Shown piece by piece: positions 15,153 through 24,725 of a stretch of DNA of 64,000 bases. The stretch's first letter is position 1. Each line of letters opens with the position of its first letter. Both the position numbers and the translations under genes were made by a program. The notes under the pieces are model-generated. The model worked only from the letters and a program-made list of their open reading frames with translations. It did no database searches and had not been told where the DNA came from. This DNA comes from Pseudocoprococcus catus (GTDB taxonomy: Bacteria; Bacillota; Clostridia; Lachnospirales; Lachnospiraceae), in assembly GCF_902381825.1 (NCBI RefSeq), contig NZ_LR698973.1, positions 2,463,243 to 2,527,242 of the forward strand. Reading direction: 5' to 3'.

Positions 15153-17441
15153 CTATATCAGTCCTTTTTCTTTGAATGCTGCCACCAGTCTCTGAGGCTC
15201 CATCGGAAGCTGATTAAAGCCAATGCCTGTTGCCTGCAAAACTGCGTTTCGGATAGCCGGTGCCACCGGAATAGCCGGTGGTTCTCCCAGGGCTTTGTTG
15301 CCGAAAGGTCCTGTCGGATCCTGCAATTCTATAAACTCAACATTCAGCTCCGGTGTATCCATGGCCGTCGGCAGCTTGTAATCCAGAAGATTGTTGTTCA
15401 GCGGTTTGCCCTTCGCATCATACATTAATTCTTCACTGAGTCCATAACCAAGGCCCATGCTCATACCGCCATGCACCTGGGCCTCAGCCAGTTTTGGATT
15501 CATCAGAATACCGCTGTCATGGACATTGATAATCTTCAGTACATTGACTTTGCCTAACGGCATATCCACTTCCACTTCCGCAAAACAGGCACCGCTGGCA
15601 AATGTATTCTCTTTGCAGTGGCTGGTGGCCTCAGCAGTGATATGGACAGAACGTTCCAGACTGTACAATGCCTCTGTCGCCAGTGCCTCCATTGTCAGCA
15701 GTTCTTCGCCCTCTGCTGTCACAATCATATTATTGCGGATATCCAGTGTCTGCTGATCCATCTTCAATTTCCAGGCTGCATATTCAAGAATCTTTTCCTT
15801 CATCATCTCTGCTGTTTTCTTCACAGCCTTGCCGCTGACATAAGACTGTCTGGAAGCATAAGCCCCGGTATCAAAAGGTGTGACATCTGTGTCCTGGGTG
15901 GAAACAATATACACTTTGTCCTCTGTCACGCCAAGTACCTCTGCCGCCATCTGTGTAAAGACGGTATCCGCTCCCTGTCCGATCTCTGTGGCTCCCATCA
16001 TCAACTGAATGGAACCGTCCTGATTCAATACCATACGGCATGTGGCAGTTTCAAGAGAAATCGGATAAACGCCGGTTTTGTAGCAGAAAATCGCCATACC
16101 GATGCCGCGGCGTCTGCTGCCTGTCTGGCAGGCATAAGCGGCTCGCTTTTCATCCCAATGCACAGCCTCTTTGCCCGCTTCAATACATTTCTTCAGGCCA
16201 TAGCTGTAAAATGTAATACCGTTATGCGGATCCTTATATCCCTCTTCCATACAGTTTTTCAAACGAAAGGCTAATGGATCCATATGAATGGCTGCCGCCA
16301 GATCATCCATCAGACACTCTGCTGCAAAATCTCCCTGTGGAATACCGTAACCACGCATGGCGCCGCCGGCCACTGTACTGGTGTAAACCGTGTAGCTTTC
16401 CGATTCAAGGGCCTTTTCATCCCGATAAAGCTGCTTGATCATATTGGAGGCATTGGCGACAATCGCATGGCCATGGGAAGCATAACCGCCCTGATTAGAA
16501 AAAGCTTCTACTCTTCTGGCCACCAGTGTACCGTCCGGTCTTACAGCTCCCTGCATATGAAAACGGATCGCATGACGCACTCTTGTATCCGCAAATGTTT
16601 CTTCTCTGGTCAGCTCCAGTTTCACCGGACGACCGCCCACCTGCAGACTTAAGAAGGCATTCAGCGGTTCATAAAGCACATCCTGTTTATTGCCGAAGCC
16701 GCCGCCGATATACGGCTTGATCACTCTGACCTGTCCCCATGGAATACCAAGGGCCTGTCCAATGACACGGCGAACAATATGCGGAATCTGTGTAGATGTG
16801 GTTACGGTAATCTTGCCGTTGCCGTCCTGATACGCAAAGGAAACCGGCAGTTCAATATGACAATGCTGTACACGCTGGGTATCATACGTCTGATCCACCA
16901 GAATAAGTCCCTTTTCTTTCACAGCTTCATCAAAGCTTTCATCACCCAGGGCGAAAGATGTATGTTTCAAAATATTATCCGGCACATTGTCATGCATAGC
17001 CACGGCTCCCTCCGCCATGGCATCTGCCACATCCACCAGTGCCGGGTATTCCTCATAATGTACTTTCACAAGTCGTGCTGCCTTAACAGCTGCAATCTCA
17101 TCTTCTGCAATGACAGCTGCCACATCATCCCCATAATAACGCACCCGCTGATTCAAAAGACGCCTGTCCTGAACATCCTGATGCGCCGCCTCCACAGACC
17201 ACGGATGCCCCGGCGTACAAAAATCAATCTCCGGCACATCAAAACAGGTAACAATCTTTATAACCCCCGGTACTTTTAATGCCTCATCCAAATCAAATCC
17301 AGTCACAACACCATTGGCAATGGTACTGTGTACCACCTTCGCCACCATCATCGGCTGTGTCATCAGATCCTGTGTATATTTCGCCTGGCCCGTTACCTTG
17401 GCACGGGCATCCACACGCTGAATGCTTTTTCCAATCCCCAT
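15153..17441 (-). CDS. xdhA: Molybdenum hydroxylase 1, catalytic molybdopterin subunit (XdhA-like)
   Basis: A 762-residue protein that hydroxylates the purine ring, most likely hypoxanthine or xanthine. It opens with the xanthine dehydrogenase a/b hammerhead domain (RVDARAKVTGQAKYTQDL) and carries the molybdopterin-binding stretches GGGFGNKQD, AMRGYGIPQGDFA and GATEIGQGADT. The conserved glutamate lies near the end in GEPPAIPVAPAIRNAV. Length matches E. coli XdhA. The ATG follows AAGGAGGAGCG. It is transcribed after guanine deaminase across a 155-base spacer, so xanthine made there is an obvious substrate. Substrate specificity is inferred from context. Confidence 0.92.
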   Translation of the reverse strand: MGIGKSIQRVDARAKVTGQAKYTQDLMTQPMMVAKVVHSTIANGVVTGFDLDEALKVPGVIKIVTCFDVPEIDFCTPGHPWSVEAAHQDVQDRRLLNQRVRYYGDDVAAVIAEDEIAAVKAARLVKVHYEEYPALVDVADAMAEGAVAMHDNVPDNILKHTSFALGDESFDEAVKEKGLILVDQTYDTQRVQHCHIELPVSFAYQDGNGKITVTTSTQIPHIVRRVIGQALGIPWGQVRVIKPYIGGGFGNKQDVLYEPLNAFLSLQVGGRPVKLELTREETFADTRVRHAIRFHMQGAVRPDGTLVARRVEAFSNQGGYASHGHAIVANASNMIKQLYRDEKALESESYTVYTSTVAGGAMRGYGIPQGDFAAECLMDDLAAAIHMDPLAFRLKNCMEEGYKDPHNGITFYSYGLKKCIEAGKEAVHWDEKRAAYACQTGSRRRGIGMAIFCYKTGVYPISLETATCRMVLNQDGSIQLMMGATEIGQGADTVFTQMAAEVLGVTEDKVYIVSTQDTDVTPFDTGAYASRQSYVSGKAVKKTAEMMKEKILEYAAWKLKMDQQTLDIRNNMIVTAEGEELLTMEALATEALYSLERSVHITAEATSHCKENTFASGACFAEVEVDMPLGKVNVLKIINVHDSGILMNPKLAEAQVHGGMSMGLGYGLSEELMYDAKGKPLNNNLLDYKLPTAMDTPELNVEFIELQDPTGPFGNKALGEPPAIPVAPAIRNAVLQATGIGFNQLPMEPQRLVAAFKEKGLI

Positions 17442-17457
17442 AACGCTCCTCCTTCCA

Positions 17458-17573
17458 CTTTTGATGCGACGTGCAAAATTTTTCCAGTTTTTGAAAGCAC
17501 CTGCGTATGGATCTGCTAACGGGCTGGGCTCTTCCTAATATAATATAAATTTTGCACCTGCCGCATCTAAAAG
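17458..17573. repeat. Long imperfect inverted repeat between guaD and xdhA
   Basis: TTTTGATGCGACGTGC and the following AAAATTT on the left arm (from 17459) match the right arm AAATTTTGCACC...GCATCTAAAAG (17547-17573) with a three-base insertion, around a loop of about 65 bases. It fills most of the spacer. It could be an attenuator or an mRNA-processing hairpin that sets the deaminase to dehydrogenase ratio. Confidence 0.5.
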
Positions 17574-17596
17574 CTGGTTTGTTTAACTGTTTTTGT

Positions 17597-18865
17597 TTAA
17601 AAAATCTTATTTCCGGAGACATATTTATGTAGTAGATCTCCGTTCTCTGACAAACAGATATATCGCTCTAACCGCTGTCTGAGGGTGAGGGCCTGCGGGT
17701 GCGGCATGCGGCTCTCATCGAGGACAAGGGCGTCAAGTTCGTATCCCGGTTCGAAGCTGCCGACATTGCCGAAGAAACTGCCGCCGGCTTTTGTTCCCAT
17801 CCAGAAGATTTCTTCCAGGGTCAGCGGCTTCAGGTTCTGATCCAGCAGTCTCCATACGAGCTTGGATACCTGTCTGGCCTCCATCATGGTTCTGAAGATG
17901 GAAAGGGTGGCACCTCCGGCTACGTCTGATCCAAGTCCCATATGCACGCCTATATCCAGCCACTTTCTCACAGGGGCAATGCCGGATGCAATGTTCATAT
18001 TGCACTGCGGACAATGGATTGCGTAGGTGTCATTGTCCTTCATCATCCGTATCTCCCGCTCATCAGAGTACACACAATGTGCCATGATGGATTTTCTGCC
18101 GGGTGCTGCCAAGCCGGCACTTATGTAGGTATCCATATAGTTCTCTGAATCAGGACACAATTCCTTCACCCAGTCAATTTCACCGAGATTCTCAGATAAA
18201 TGGGACTGAACCGCCAGATGGTTCTCAGAAGCGATTGCCCCAAGTCCCATCATCAGTGCATCGGTACAGCTCGGTGTAAAACGCGGGGTAATGATCGGAC
18301 GGACATTATGAAATTGTTCCGACTGCATAAGCCATTCTCTGGTTGCTTCCAATGAGGCTTCTGCACTTTCCTCACAATAATAATCCGGGCTGTTTCTGTC
18401 CATATTGACCTTGCCCACATAGCCCTTTAAACCGGAGTTCTCCAGGAGGGCCATCAATTTCAATGTAGCCGATGTATGGATCGTCGCAAATGCACAAAAA
18501 CGTGTTGTCGGACTATACTTCAGATCCTGCACAAACATACTGTATGCCTTATCCGCGTAGGCCGGTTCTTTATAGCCGGATTCTTCCGGAAATGCATAGG
18601 TTTCCAACCATTCCAGCAGTTCCATGTCCATTCCAAGACCTCTGTAAGCATACTGCGGTGCATGCACATGCAGATCGGACAATCCCGGAACAATCATATG
18701 CCCTGTGTAATCCAGCACTGCAAAATGCTGATAATTCTCCGGAATCTGTGTAAATACGCCCATTGATCTGCCGTTCTCACAGATCAGATACGCATCTTCA
18801 CAGAGCCTCAATGCATCAGAAGTCTCACTGTAACAGATATCACCCTTCATAATAAAATTGTTCAT
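17597..18865 (-). CDS. guaD: Guanine deaminase
   Basis: Zinc amidohydrolase that converts guanine to xanthine and ammonia. Family marks: SDLHVHAPQYAYRGLGMD with metal His66 and His68, LLEWLETYAFPEE, GKVNMDRN, RFTPSCT, QSHLSEN, MAHCVYS and the metal Asp in GLGSDVAGG. These are specific for guanine deaminase rather than the SsnA-type amidohydrolase of urate clusters. The start at 18865 is six bases after GGGGG; an ATG at 18871 touches that site and is less likely. It is the first gene after the structured 18866-19235 spacer. Confidence 0.93.
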   Translation of the reverse strand: MNNFIMKGDICYSETSDALRLCEDAYLICENGRSMGVFTQIPENYQHFAVLDYTGHMIVPGLSDLHVHAPQYAYRGLGMDMELLEWLETYAFPEESGYKEPAYADKAYSMFVQDLKYSPTTRFCAFATIHTSATLKLMALLENSGLKGYVGKVNMDRNSPDYYCEESAEASLEATREWLMQSEQFHNVRPIITPRFTPSCTDALMMGLGAIASENHLAVQSHLSENLGEIDWVKELCPDSENYMDTYISAGLAAPGRKSIMAHCVYSDEREIRMMKDNDTYAIHCPQCNMNIASGIAPVRKWLDIGVHMGLGSDVAGGATLSIFRTMMEARQVSKLVWRLLDQNLKPLTLEEIFWMGTKAGGSFFGNVGSFEPGYELDALVLDESRMPHPQALTLRQRLERYICLSENGDLLHKYVSGNKIF

Positions 18866-18893
18866 ACTCATCCCCCATTTTCATTCAAGCCTG

Positions 18894-18914
18894 TTCCGAT
18901 GCTTCTGATCGGAA
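18894..18914. promoter_or_regulatory. Palindrome just upstream of guaD
   Basis: TTCCGAT (18894-18900) and ATCGGAA (18908-18914) around seven bases form a perfect hairpin or operator about 30-50 bases before the guaD start. Confidence 0.4.
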
Positions 18915-18989
18915 TCGTTGATAAGGTTTATTCAGGCGTATACAGAGTTCAGGCTGATATGACTGCTTACTATCCTTCTGATAAACTAT

Positions 18990-19149
18990 GAGAAACACGC
19001 TTCGCGAGTTTCTCAAGTTATCGCGGCAGTCGCCAAGGTCTCGTGCAAGCACGGACTTTGGCTCGTTGCTCGCGTAAATAAAAAGAAAGGCCGCCGTACA
19101 AGCCGACTCTCCCGCCTTCGGGAATTATAGTCGGCTGTTTACGGCAGCC
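18990..19149. terminator. Three tandem GC-rich hairpins after the hydroxylase 2 genes
   Basis: On the minus strand the first hairpin (19089-19149) has three nested stems: GGCCGCCGTA with TACGGCAGCC, AGCCGACT with AGTCGGCT, and TCCCG with CGGGA. It is followed by CTTTCTTTTTATTT, as in a terminator. The second (19032-19062) pairs GCCAAGGTC with GACTTTGGC. The third (18990-19014) pairs GAGAAAC with GTTTCTC. Together with the guaD palindrome they fill the 370-base gap between xdh 2Fe-2S subunit 2 and guaD. Confidence 0.6.
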
Positions 19150-19235
19150 GGTAGAAACGCTCAACCTGATTATGAACATATATAATCCATTGATATATTT
19201 ATTTTACAGTCAATAAGGACTTCTGTCAACACCTA

Positions 19236-19688
19236 TTATGCCAGTGACTGAATGGCATCCACCATGGCCTGATAGCCTGTACATCTGCAGATATTGCCGG
19301 ATAAGCCGCGTCGGATTTCTTCCTCCGTGGGCTTCGGATTTTTCTGAAGCAGTGCCACTGTAGACATAATCATGCCCGGAGAACAGAAACCGCATTGAAC
19401 CGCACCATAATCCACAAAGGCCTTCTGTATCCTGGCCAGCTCCGGATGGGCCTCAACACCTTCAATGGTCATGACCTGACATCCCTCCGCCTGAACAGCC
19501 GGAAATAGACAGCTGTTGACACTTCTTCCATCTACCAGAACCGTGCAGGCACCACAGTCACCTTCGCCGCAGCCCTCTTTTGTTCCCGTCAAATGAAGAA
19601 TATCTCTCAGCACCTTTAATAATGTGGCATCTTCAGGAATTTCTGTATGACAGGCTTCTCCGTTTAAAATAAAATCTAGTGTTTTCAT
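19236..19688 (-). CDS. Molybdenum hydroxylase 2, 2Fe-2S subunit
   Basis: A 150-residue subunit with both 2Fe-2S sites: GCGEGDCGACTVLVDG and QCGFCSPG with NICRCTGY. It pairs with the FAD subunit whose stop overlaps its start by four bases (ATGA). It is clearly diverged from the 13792-14256 copy, so the two are separate systems and not a recent duplication. Its catalytic partner is the subunit at 25944-28028, six genes upstream on the same strand. Confidence 0.92.
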   Translation of the reverse strand: MKTLDFILNGEACHTEIPEDATLLKVLRDILHLTGTKEGCGEGDCGACTVLVDGRSVNSCLFPAVQAEGCQVMTIEGVEAHPELARIQKAFVDYGAVQCGFCSPGMIMSTVALLQKNPKPTEEEIRRGLSGNICRCTGYQAMVDAIQSLA

Positions 19689-20548
19689 TTTTCACATGCC
19701 TCCCATAATTCTCTTACAAGCTGCAGTACCACATTGGCTGCCACAGTTTTTCTATAACTTCCTGTTGCTCGAATATCATCAATCGGTGAAATATCCTCCG
19801 ACAGGGCAATGGCAATTTCTTCATGAAGAGACTGCCATTTTTCTTCACTGTCCGGTCTTTTCCAGACACGCAGCAATTCTTCTGTATGAAATGCACGAAG
19901 GGCTGTCGGGCCTGCTGAACCGATGGCGATGGTCAGGGCCGTTATCCTGCCCGCTTCCTTTTCCATATAAACGGCTACATTGATGATTGAAATGGCCAGT
20001 GCATTCCTTTTGCCGACCTTCCTGAATCTTGCGGCGCCCGTTTTGAATGGAATGACAATTTCAGTCAAAATTTCCCCCTGATGGATAGCCGTTCGTCCCG
20101 GTCCCTTCATAAATCCGTTGAGGGATACCATACGCTGACCAGTTTCTGACACAAGAACCAACACTGCATCCAGCGCCATCAAAACCGGCACGGTATCCGC
20201 CGCCGGAGAAGCTGACAAAATATTGCCGCCAATGGTTCCTCTGTTGCGGATCTGAGGGCCGCCCACAAGGGATGCGGCCTCAGCCAGTGCATCCATGGAA
20301 CCTTGTCCTCTGAAAGCATCTTCTATAAGGTCAAATGTTGTCAGACTGCCTATATGCCAGCCGTCCTTCTCTTCTCTGATGCCTGACAGTTCTTTTAATC
20401 GATGCAGACTGACAATATCTCTGTCCAGATATTTGCCCTTTTCTCTGTCCACATAGAGATTGGTGGCACCTGCACAGGCCACGCGATTGCCGGATGACAG
20501 CATCTGACAGGCCTCTGTTACTGTATTTGGAATCAGCATCTGTGACAT
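19685..20548 (-). CDS. Molybdenum hydroxylase 2, FAD subunit
   Basis: A 287-residue FAD subunit of the CoxM/XdhB family with VACAGATNLYVDREKGK and GGPQIRNRGTIGGNILSA as FAD-binding stretches. It transfers electrons from the paired 2Fe-2S subunit. The ATG follows GGGGGATAGAG. It is separated from its probable catalytic subunit by the nucleoside importer genes and a small anchored protein, an unusual split for this enzyme class. Confidence 0.92.
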   Translation of the reverse strand: MSQMLIPNTVTEACQMLSSGNRVACAGATNLYVDREKGKYLDRDIVSLHRLKELSGIREEKDGWHIGSLTTFDLIEDAFRGQGSMDALAEAASLVGGPQIRNRGTIGGNILSASPAADTVPVLMALDAVLVLVSETGQRMVSLNGFMKGPGRTAIHQGEILTEIVIPFKTGAARFRKVGKRNALAISIINVAVYMEKEAGRITALTIAIGSAGPTALRAFHTEELLRVWKRPDSEEKWQSLHEEIAIALSEDISPIDDIRATGSYRKTVAANVVLQLVRELWEACEK

Positions 20549-20652
20549 CTCTATCCCCCACTATCCTTTTTATTTTTTCGTCATCCTTCCATGACTCATA
20601 TTTTATGCATTCTTTCAAAGCGCACTTTTTCCACCGGACATCTGGTCGACAG

Positions 20653-21183
20653 TTATTCCGTCCCGGATTCCGTTTCTTCATCTTCCGGATACTCCGTATC
20701 AAAATAACTCTTCAGATCATAGGTCACTGTATCGAATTTGTCCAGATAACTGCCGTCCAAAAAGTCATCAAAATCCCTGATATGCCAGTTGGAATCCTCA
20801 TAAACAAGTCCCACTTCATAGACCATTCCCGGCAGTCTGGCTGCCTGGGAATAATAAGCGGTGCCGGTTGTCCCGTCTTCATTGAGTTCTACTCTGTCAT
20901 AATTAATAAAAAGCGGCGTCAGATACGGATAGGACCGTTCTTTCTTAAAAGCCCGGATAAACTCACTTTTATCCATAACCTTTCGGAAGTCATCTGTCAT
21001 AAATTCATAAATAACCGCCGGATTCTCATACTGATAATCAATAGCCTCCGCATAGGCCACAGCTGCTTTCTCAGCGGAGACCTCAGAAGGTTCATCAGCT
21101 GCATGTTTAATACTGGTTCCAACCGTTATCCCCGCAATGATGACAATCAGCAGTACGATGATGATTTTGATTGTCTTCTTCAT
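20653..21183 (-). CDS. Membrane-anchored protein of unknown function in the purine operon
   Basis: A 176-residue protein with one N-terminal membrane segment (IIIVLLIVIIAGITVGTSI) and an outside-facing domain of about 140 residues (AVAYAEAIDYQYENPAVIYEFMTDDFRKVM, and IRDFDDFLDGSY further on). The layout suggests an NTF2-like or similar alpha+beta fold, which is inference. No named family recognised. It starts two bases after the permease stop, so it is translated as part of the importer unit and may help the transporter or the hydroxylase. Confidence 0.7.
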   Translation of the reverse strand: MKKTIKIIIVLLIVIIAGITVGTSIKHAADEPSEVSAEKAAVAYAEAIDYQYENPAVIYEFMTDDFRKVMDKSEFIRAFKKERSYPYLTPLFINYDRVELNEDGTTGTAYYSQAARLPGMVYEVGLVYEDSNWHIRDFDDFLDGSYLDKFDTVTYDLKSYFDTEYPEDEETESGTE

Positions 21184-21185
21184 TC

Positions 21186-22130
21186 CTATCGCTCCAATCG
21201 GGAATAAGGAATCGTATAAGCACTCGGGAATTCCGCCTTCTTTGAAGCAAAGATCAGTGCTGCAATGGTCATGATATACGGCAGCATCAGCATCAGCTGA
21301 TTGGCCATATCAATACCCAGGGCCTGAAGACGCATCTGAAGGGCACTGGCAAAACCGAACAGCAACGCACCCCACATGGCTCTCACCGGCATGAAACGAG
21401 CAAAAATAACAACAGAAACTGCGATAAAGCCACGGCCACTGACAATGGATTCTGTGAAAAGATTCATGTAAGCAATAGACATAAATGCACCTGCTGCACC
21501 GGCATAAAGACCGCCGATGAGTACCGCTGCATAACGGACACCTGCCACACTGATACCCTTGGAATCTGCTGCGCGTGGATGCTCGCCCACGGCACGGATC
21601 TTTAACCCGAATGTTGTTTTTTCAAGGATAAACCATGTCACAAATACCATCACATAGCTGAGATAAACCAGAATATTATGCTGGAAGAAAATCTGTCCGA
21701 TCACCGGAAGGGATGATAATACCGGAATATTCACGGCTGCAAACGGTGTTACCTGAGGCGGCAGACTCTGTACACCAAAAATGATACGATATACATAAAC
21801 CGCTGTACCCGCACCAAGAATATTCAGGGCAATACCCGCGATGACCTGATTGGCACGCATGGTGACTGAAAGCCATGCCATGATCAGACTCCACAGCATA
21901 CCGAAAAACATACCTGACAAAAGTCCAATCCAGAGATTGCCGGTTTTATATGCTGCTGAAAAGCCTGCGACGGCTCCGATCGTCATTGTTCCTTCTACAC
22001 CCAGATTCAGAATACCTGCCCGCTGTGTATAAATCTGTCCCAGCGCCGGAAGAAGAATCGGTGTTGCCAGACGGATGGTTCCCGCCAGTAAACTCACTAA
22101 AAATCCTACTGTAAAAATACTGCTAAGCAT
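21186..22130 (-). CDS. Nucleoside ABC importer, permease 2 (NupQ/YufQ type)
   Basis: A 314-residue integral membrane protein of the BPD_transp_2 family with about eight to ten membrane segments and the hallmark LPALGQIYTQRAGILNLGVEG near the start, then GEHPRAADSKGISV in the cytoplasmic coupling region. It forms the translocation channel with the neighbouring permease, with which it overlaps by eight bases. With a BMP-type binding protein this points to guanosine or general nucleoside uptake. Confidence 0.9.
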   Translation of the reverse strand: MLSSIFTVGFLVSLLAGTIRLATPILLPALGQIYTQRAGILNLGVEGTMTIGAVAGFSAAYKTGNLWIGLLSGMFFGMLWSLIMAWLSVTMRANQVIAGIALNILGAGTAVYVYRIIFGVQSLPPQVTPFAAVNIPVLSSLPVIGQIFFQHNILVYLSYVMVFVTWFILEKTTFGLKIRAVGEHPRAADSKGISVAGVRYAAVLIGGLYAGAAGAFMSIAYMNLFTESIVSGRGFIAVSVVIFARFMPVRAMWGALLFGFASALQMRLQALGIDMANQLMLMLPYIMTIAALIFASKKAEFPSAYTIPYSRLER

Positions 22131-23181
22131 CTTTTTTCCCCTTCCTCAGTAATTTCTGCGGCAATCCGAAATGAATCGCTGTTCTTGCGATAACAAAAAC
22201 GATCACCAGGCCCTGAATAATATCTACAACAGAATATGGTACTTCTGTCATACGCTGCATGGTTGCACCGCCCACAAGAAGGGCTGAAAAAAAGAAGGAA
22301 GCGATCACAATACCCAATGGATTCAGGCCACCAAGCAATGCGATGATCGTTGCGATATCCCCGTAGCCGCTGGAAAGGCCTTCCAAAAGTCTGTACTGAA
22401 CACCATACACTTCATTCCATCCAGCCAGACCGCAGAGTGCACCGGAAATCAGCATGGCCACCATGACTGTCTTCTTCACATTCACACCTGCATAGGTTGC
22501 GATCTTATCACCCTGTCCGATCAGATCAATCTTCACGCCCAGCTTTGTTCTCCAGAAGAAAAACATCATAAGAATAACAATGACTGCCACCACAATACCG
22601 CCGTGGATTCGCATCTGTGCAGAGAACAAAGGCAGATGATAGGCATCTGGCAATACTTTTGACTGCGGGAAGCCGCCGCCGTCAGGGTCCATCATCGGAC
22701 CATAAACAAGAAATGCCAGAAAATAGGTCGCAATATAATTCAGCATCAGCGTTGTAATAACTTCATTGGCATTAAAACGGTTTTTTAACCAGGCCGCCAG
22801 ACCGCACCAGAGAGCACCGCCGAGAACAGACAAAATCAGGGACAGTGGAAGTAAAATCACTGTCGGAAGTCCCAGATAAATACCTGGAAGAATAGCCAGA
22901 ATCGCACCAATGGTCAACTGACCATTGGCACCGATATTCCAGAGCTGTGCCTTGTAAGCGATGGACATACCAAGTGCCATCAATGTCAGCGGAATCATTT
23001 TGACAAGGACTTCGGATATCCTGGCTTTTGAGCCAAGGGCTCCCCGAAACAGTATTGTATATGCTTCTGCCGGGTCATTGCCTGAAATCCGTACAAGAAT
23101 CGCACCCACTGCCAGTGCGAGAACAATCGTCAGTACCGCAATAACAAATTGTTTGATACTGTTGATGATTTTTGAATTCAT
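22123..23181 (-). CDS. Nucleoside ABC importer, permease 1 (NupP/YufP type)
   Basis: A 352-residue permease of the same family with multiple membrane segments, the coupling motif ATYAGVNVKKTVM and SSGYGDIATIIALLGGLNPLG near the end. It overlaps the ATPase gene by four bases and permease 2 by eight, so the three are translated as one block. Confidence 0.9.
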   Translation of the reverse strand: MNSKIINSIKQFVIAVLTIVLALAVGAILVRISGNDPAEAYTILFRGALGSKARISEVLVKMIPLTLMALGMSIAYKAQLWNIGANGQLTIGAILAILPGIYLGLPTVILLPLSLILSVLGGALWCGLAAWLKNRFNANEVITTLMLNYIATYFLAFLVYGPMMDPDGGGFPQSKVLPDAYHLPLFSAQMRIHGGIVVAVIVILMMFFFWRTKLGVKIDLIGQGDKIATYAGVNVKKTVMVAMLISGALCGLAGWNEVYGVQYRLLEGLSSGYGDIATIIALLGGLNPLGIVIASFFFSALLVGGATMQRMTEVPYSVVDIIQGLVIVFVIARTAIHFGLPQKLLRKGKKDA

Positions 23182-24701
23182 GCCTTTTCCTCCTGTTTGT
23201 GTCCCATCATCAGCATACCGATCGTATTTGTATCGGTGCCTGCCGGAAGGATACCCATTATTTTGCCGTCATAGATGACAGCGATTCTGTCCGAGAGCTG
23301 CAGAATTTCCTCAAGATCCGCAGATACAAGAAGAACTGCTGCACCATCATTACGTGCATCCAGAATTTTCTGTCTGACATATTCCGATGCACCGATATCA
23401 AGGCCTCGTGTCGGCTGATTGGCAATAACCATTTCCGGATGATCATCCAATTCTCTGGCCAAAATGACTTTCTGCTGATTACCGCCGGATAAGGCTCTTG
23501 CATGGTCTTCTCCGGAATTGGCCTTAATCTGATACTCTTTCTGGCATTTATCCCAGTAGGCATCAATGGCCTTCTGATTCAGCAGCCCATTTTTTGAAAA
23601 TGGCGCTTTGTGGAACTTCTTGATGATCAGATTTTTCTTAAGGCTCCAGTTCAGTGCCAGTCCTGTTGTCATTCTGTCCTCAGGAATATGGGAAATACCA
23701 CTGTTGATATAGAAAACAGGCGGTTGATTGATCACTTCTTTTCCTTTAAAAAGGAACTGTCCGCCATCCGCTTTTCTAAGACCGGTCAGAACTTCACATA
23801 ATTCCTTCTGTCCGTTGCCGTCTACACCGGCCAGACCAAGGATTTCTCCCTCATGAACAGTCAGATTAAAATCTGTCAGTGCCGGAAGGCCTTTGTCATT
23901 GCTGGCTGAAAGGCCCTTCAGTTCCACTTTCACTGCTCCAGGGGCCTTTTGGTTCTTGTCGAAATTAAACAGAACATCCCTGCCCACCATCATTTTCGTC
24001 AGTTCTTCTTTGGTTGTATGTTCATCAACCAGTTTTGATCCTATCAGCTCACCATCTCGTAAAACAGTGACTTCATCAACGATAGAAATAATCTCTTCCA
24101 GCTTATGGGTAATCAGAATGATTGATTTGCCGTCCGCTTTCATATGACGCAGCATATCAAAGAGTATATTGGCCTCCTGAGGTGTCAGAACCGCTGTCGG
24201 TTCATCCAGGATCAATATATCTGCCCCCTGATAAATAGCTGTTAAAATCTCTACTCTCTGCTGTTCACCAACGGATAACTGCCAGATTTTTGAATATGGA
24301 TCAATATTCATTTTGTATTTATCTGCCAGTTCCTTCAGTTCCGTCGCCGTCTCCTTTGTATCAAGAAGAATGCCTCTTCTGGACTTTTGGCCCAGCATAA
24401 CATTCTCCACAACTGTCATCGGTCTGGCCAACATAAAATGCTGATGCACCATACCGATGCCGAGAGAGATTGCTTTTATCGGTGATGAAATTTCTTCTTT
24501 GCTGCCGTTAATATAAATATCACCGGCCTCCTGCTGATATAAACCATACAGGATATTCATAAGTGTTGTCTTTCCGGCACCATTTTCTCCTAACAGACCA
24601 TGGATTGAACCTTTCCTCAGATTGAAATCCACGTTGTCATTGGCTTTGACACCGTTAAATATTTTTGTTATTCCCTGCATACTGACTGCCAGATTGTCCA
24701 T
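23178..24701 (-). CDS. Nucleoside ABC importer, double ATPase (NupO/YufO type)
   Basis: A 507-residue protein with two ATP-binding cassettes. The first has Walker A GLLGENGAGKTTL, signature LSVGEQQR and Walker B ILILDEPT. The second has GLAGVDGNGQKEL, signature LSGGNQQK and a degenerate Walker B (MVIANQPTRGLD), as usual in sugar and nucleoside importers of this type. It powers the two permeases downstream. Three hairpins separate it from the upstream binding protein. Confidence 0.93.
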   Translation of the reverse strand: MDNLAVSMQGITKIFNGVKANDNVDFNLRKGSIHGLLGENGAGKTTLMNILYGLYQQEAGDIYINGSKEEISSPIKAISLGIGMVHQHFMLARPMTVVENVMLGQKSRRGILLDTKETATELKELADKYKMNIDPYSKIWQLSVGEQQRVEILTAIYQGADILILDEPTAVLTPQEANILFDMLRHMKADGKSIILITHKLEEIISIVDEVTVLRDGELIGSKLVDEHTTKEELTKMMVGRDVLFNFDKNQKAPGAVKVELKGLSASNDKGLPALTDFNLTVHEGEILGLAGVDGNGQKELCEVLTGLRKADGGQFLFKGKEVINQPPVFYINSGISHIPEDRMTTGLALNWSLKKNLIIKKFHKAPFSKNGLLNQKAIDAYWDKCQKEYQIKANSGEDHARALSGGNQQKVILARELDDHPEMVIANQPTRGLDIGASEYVRQKILDARNDGAAVLLVSADLEEILQLSDRIAVIYDGKIMGILPAGTDTNTIGMLMMGHKQEEKA

Positions 24702-24725
24702 TTACAAATCCTCCTGTGTTTGAAC

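Noticed and set aside
17597..18865. SsnA-type amidohydrolase of a urate degradation cluster
   Set aside because: The HAPQYAYRG, LLEWL and GLGSDVAGG motifs fit guanine deaminase, and the other urate-cluster genes are absent.
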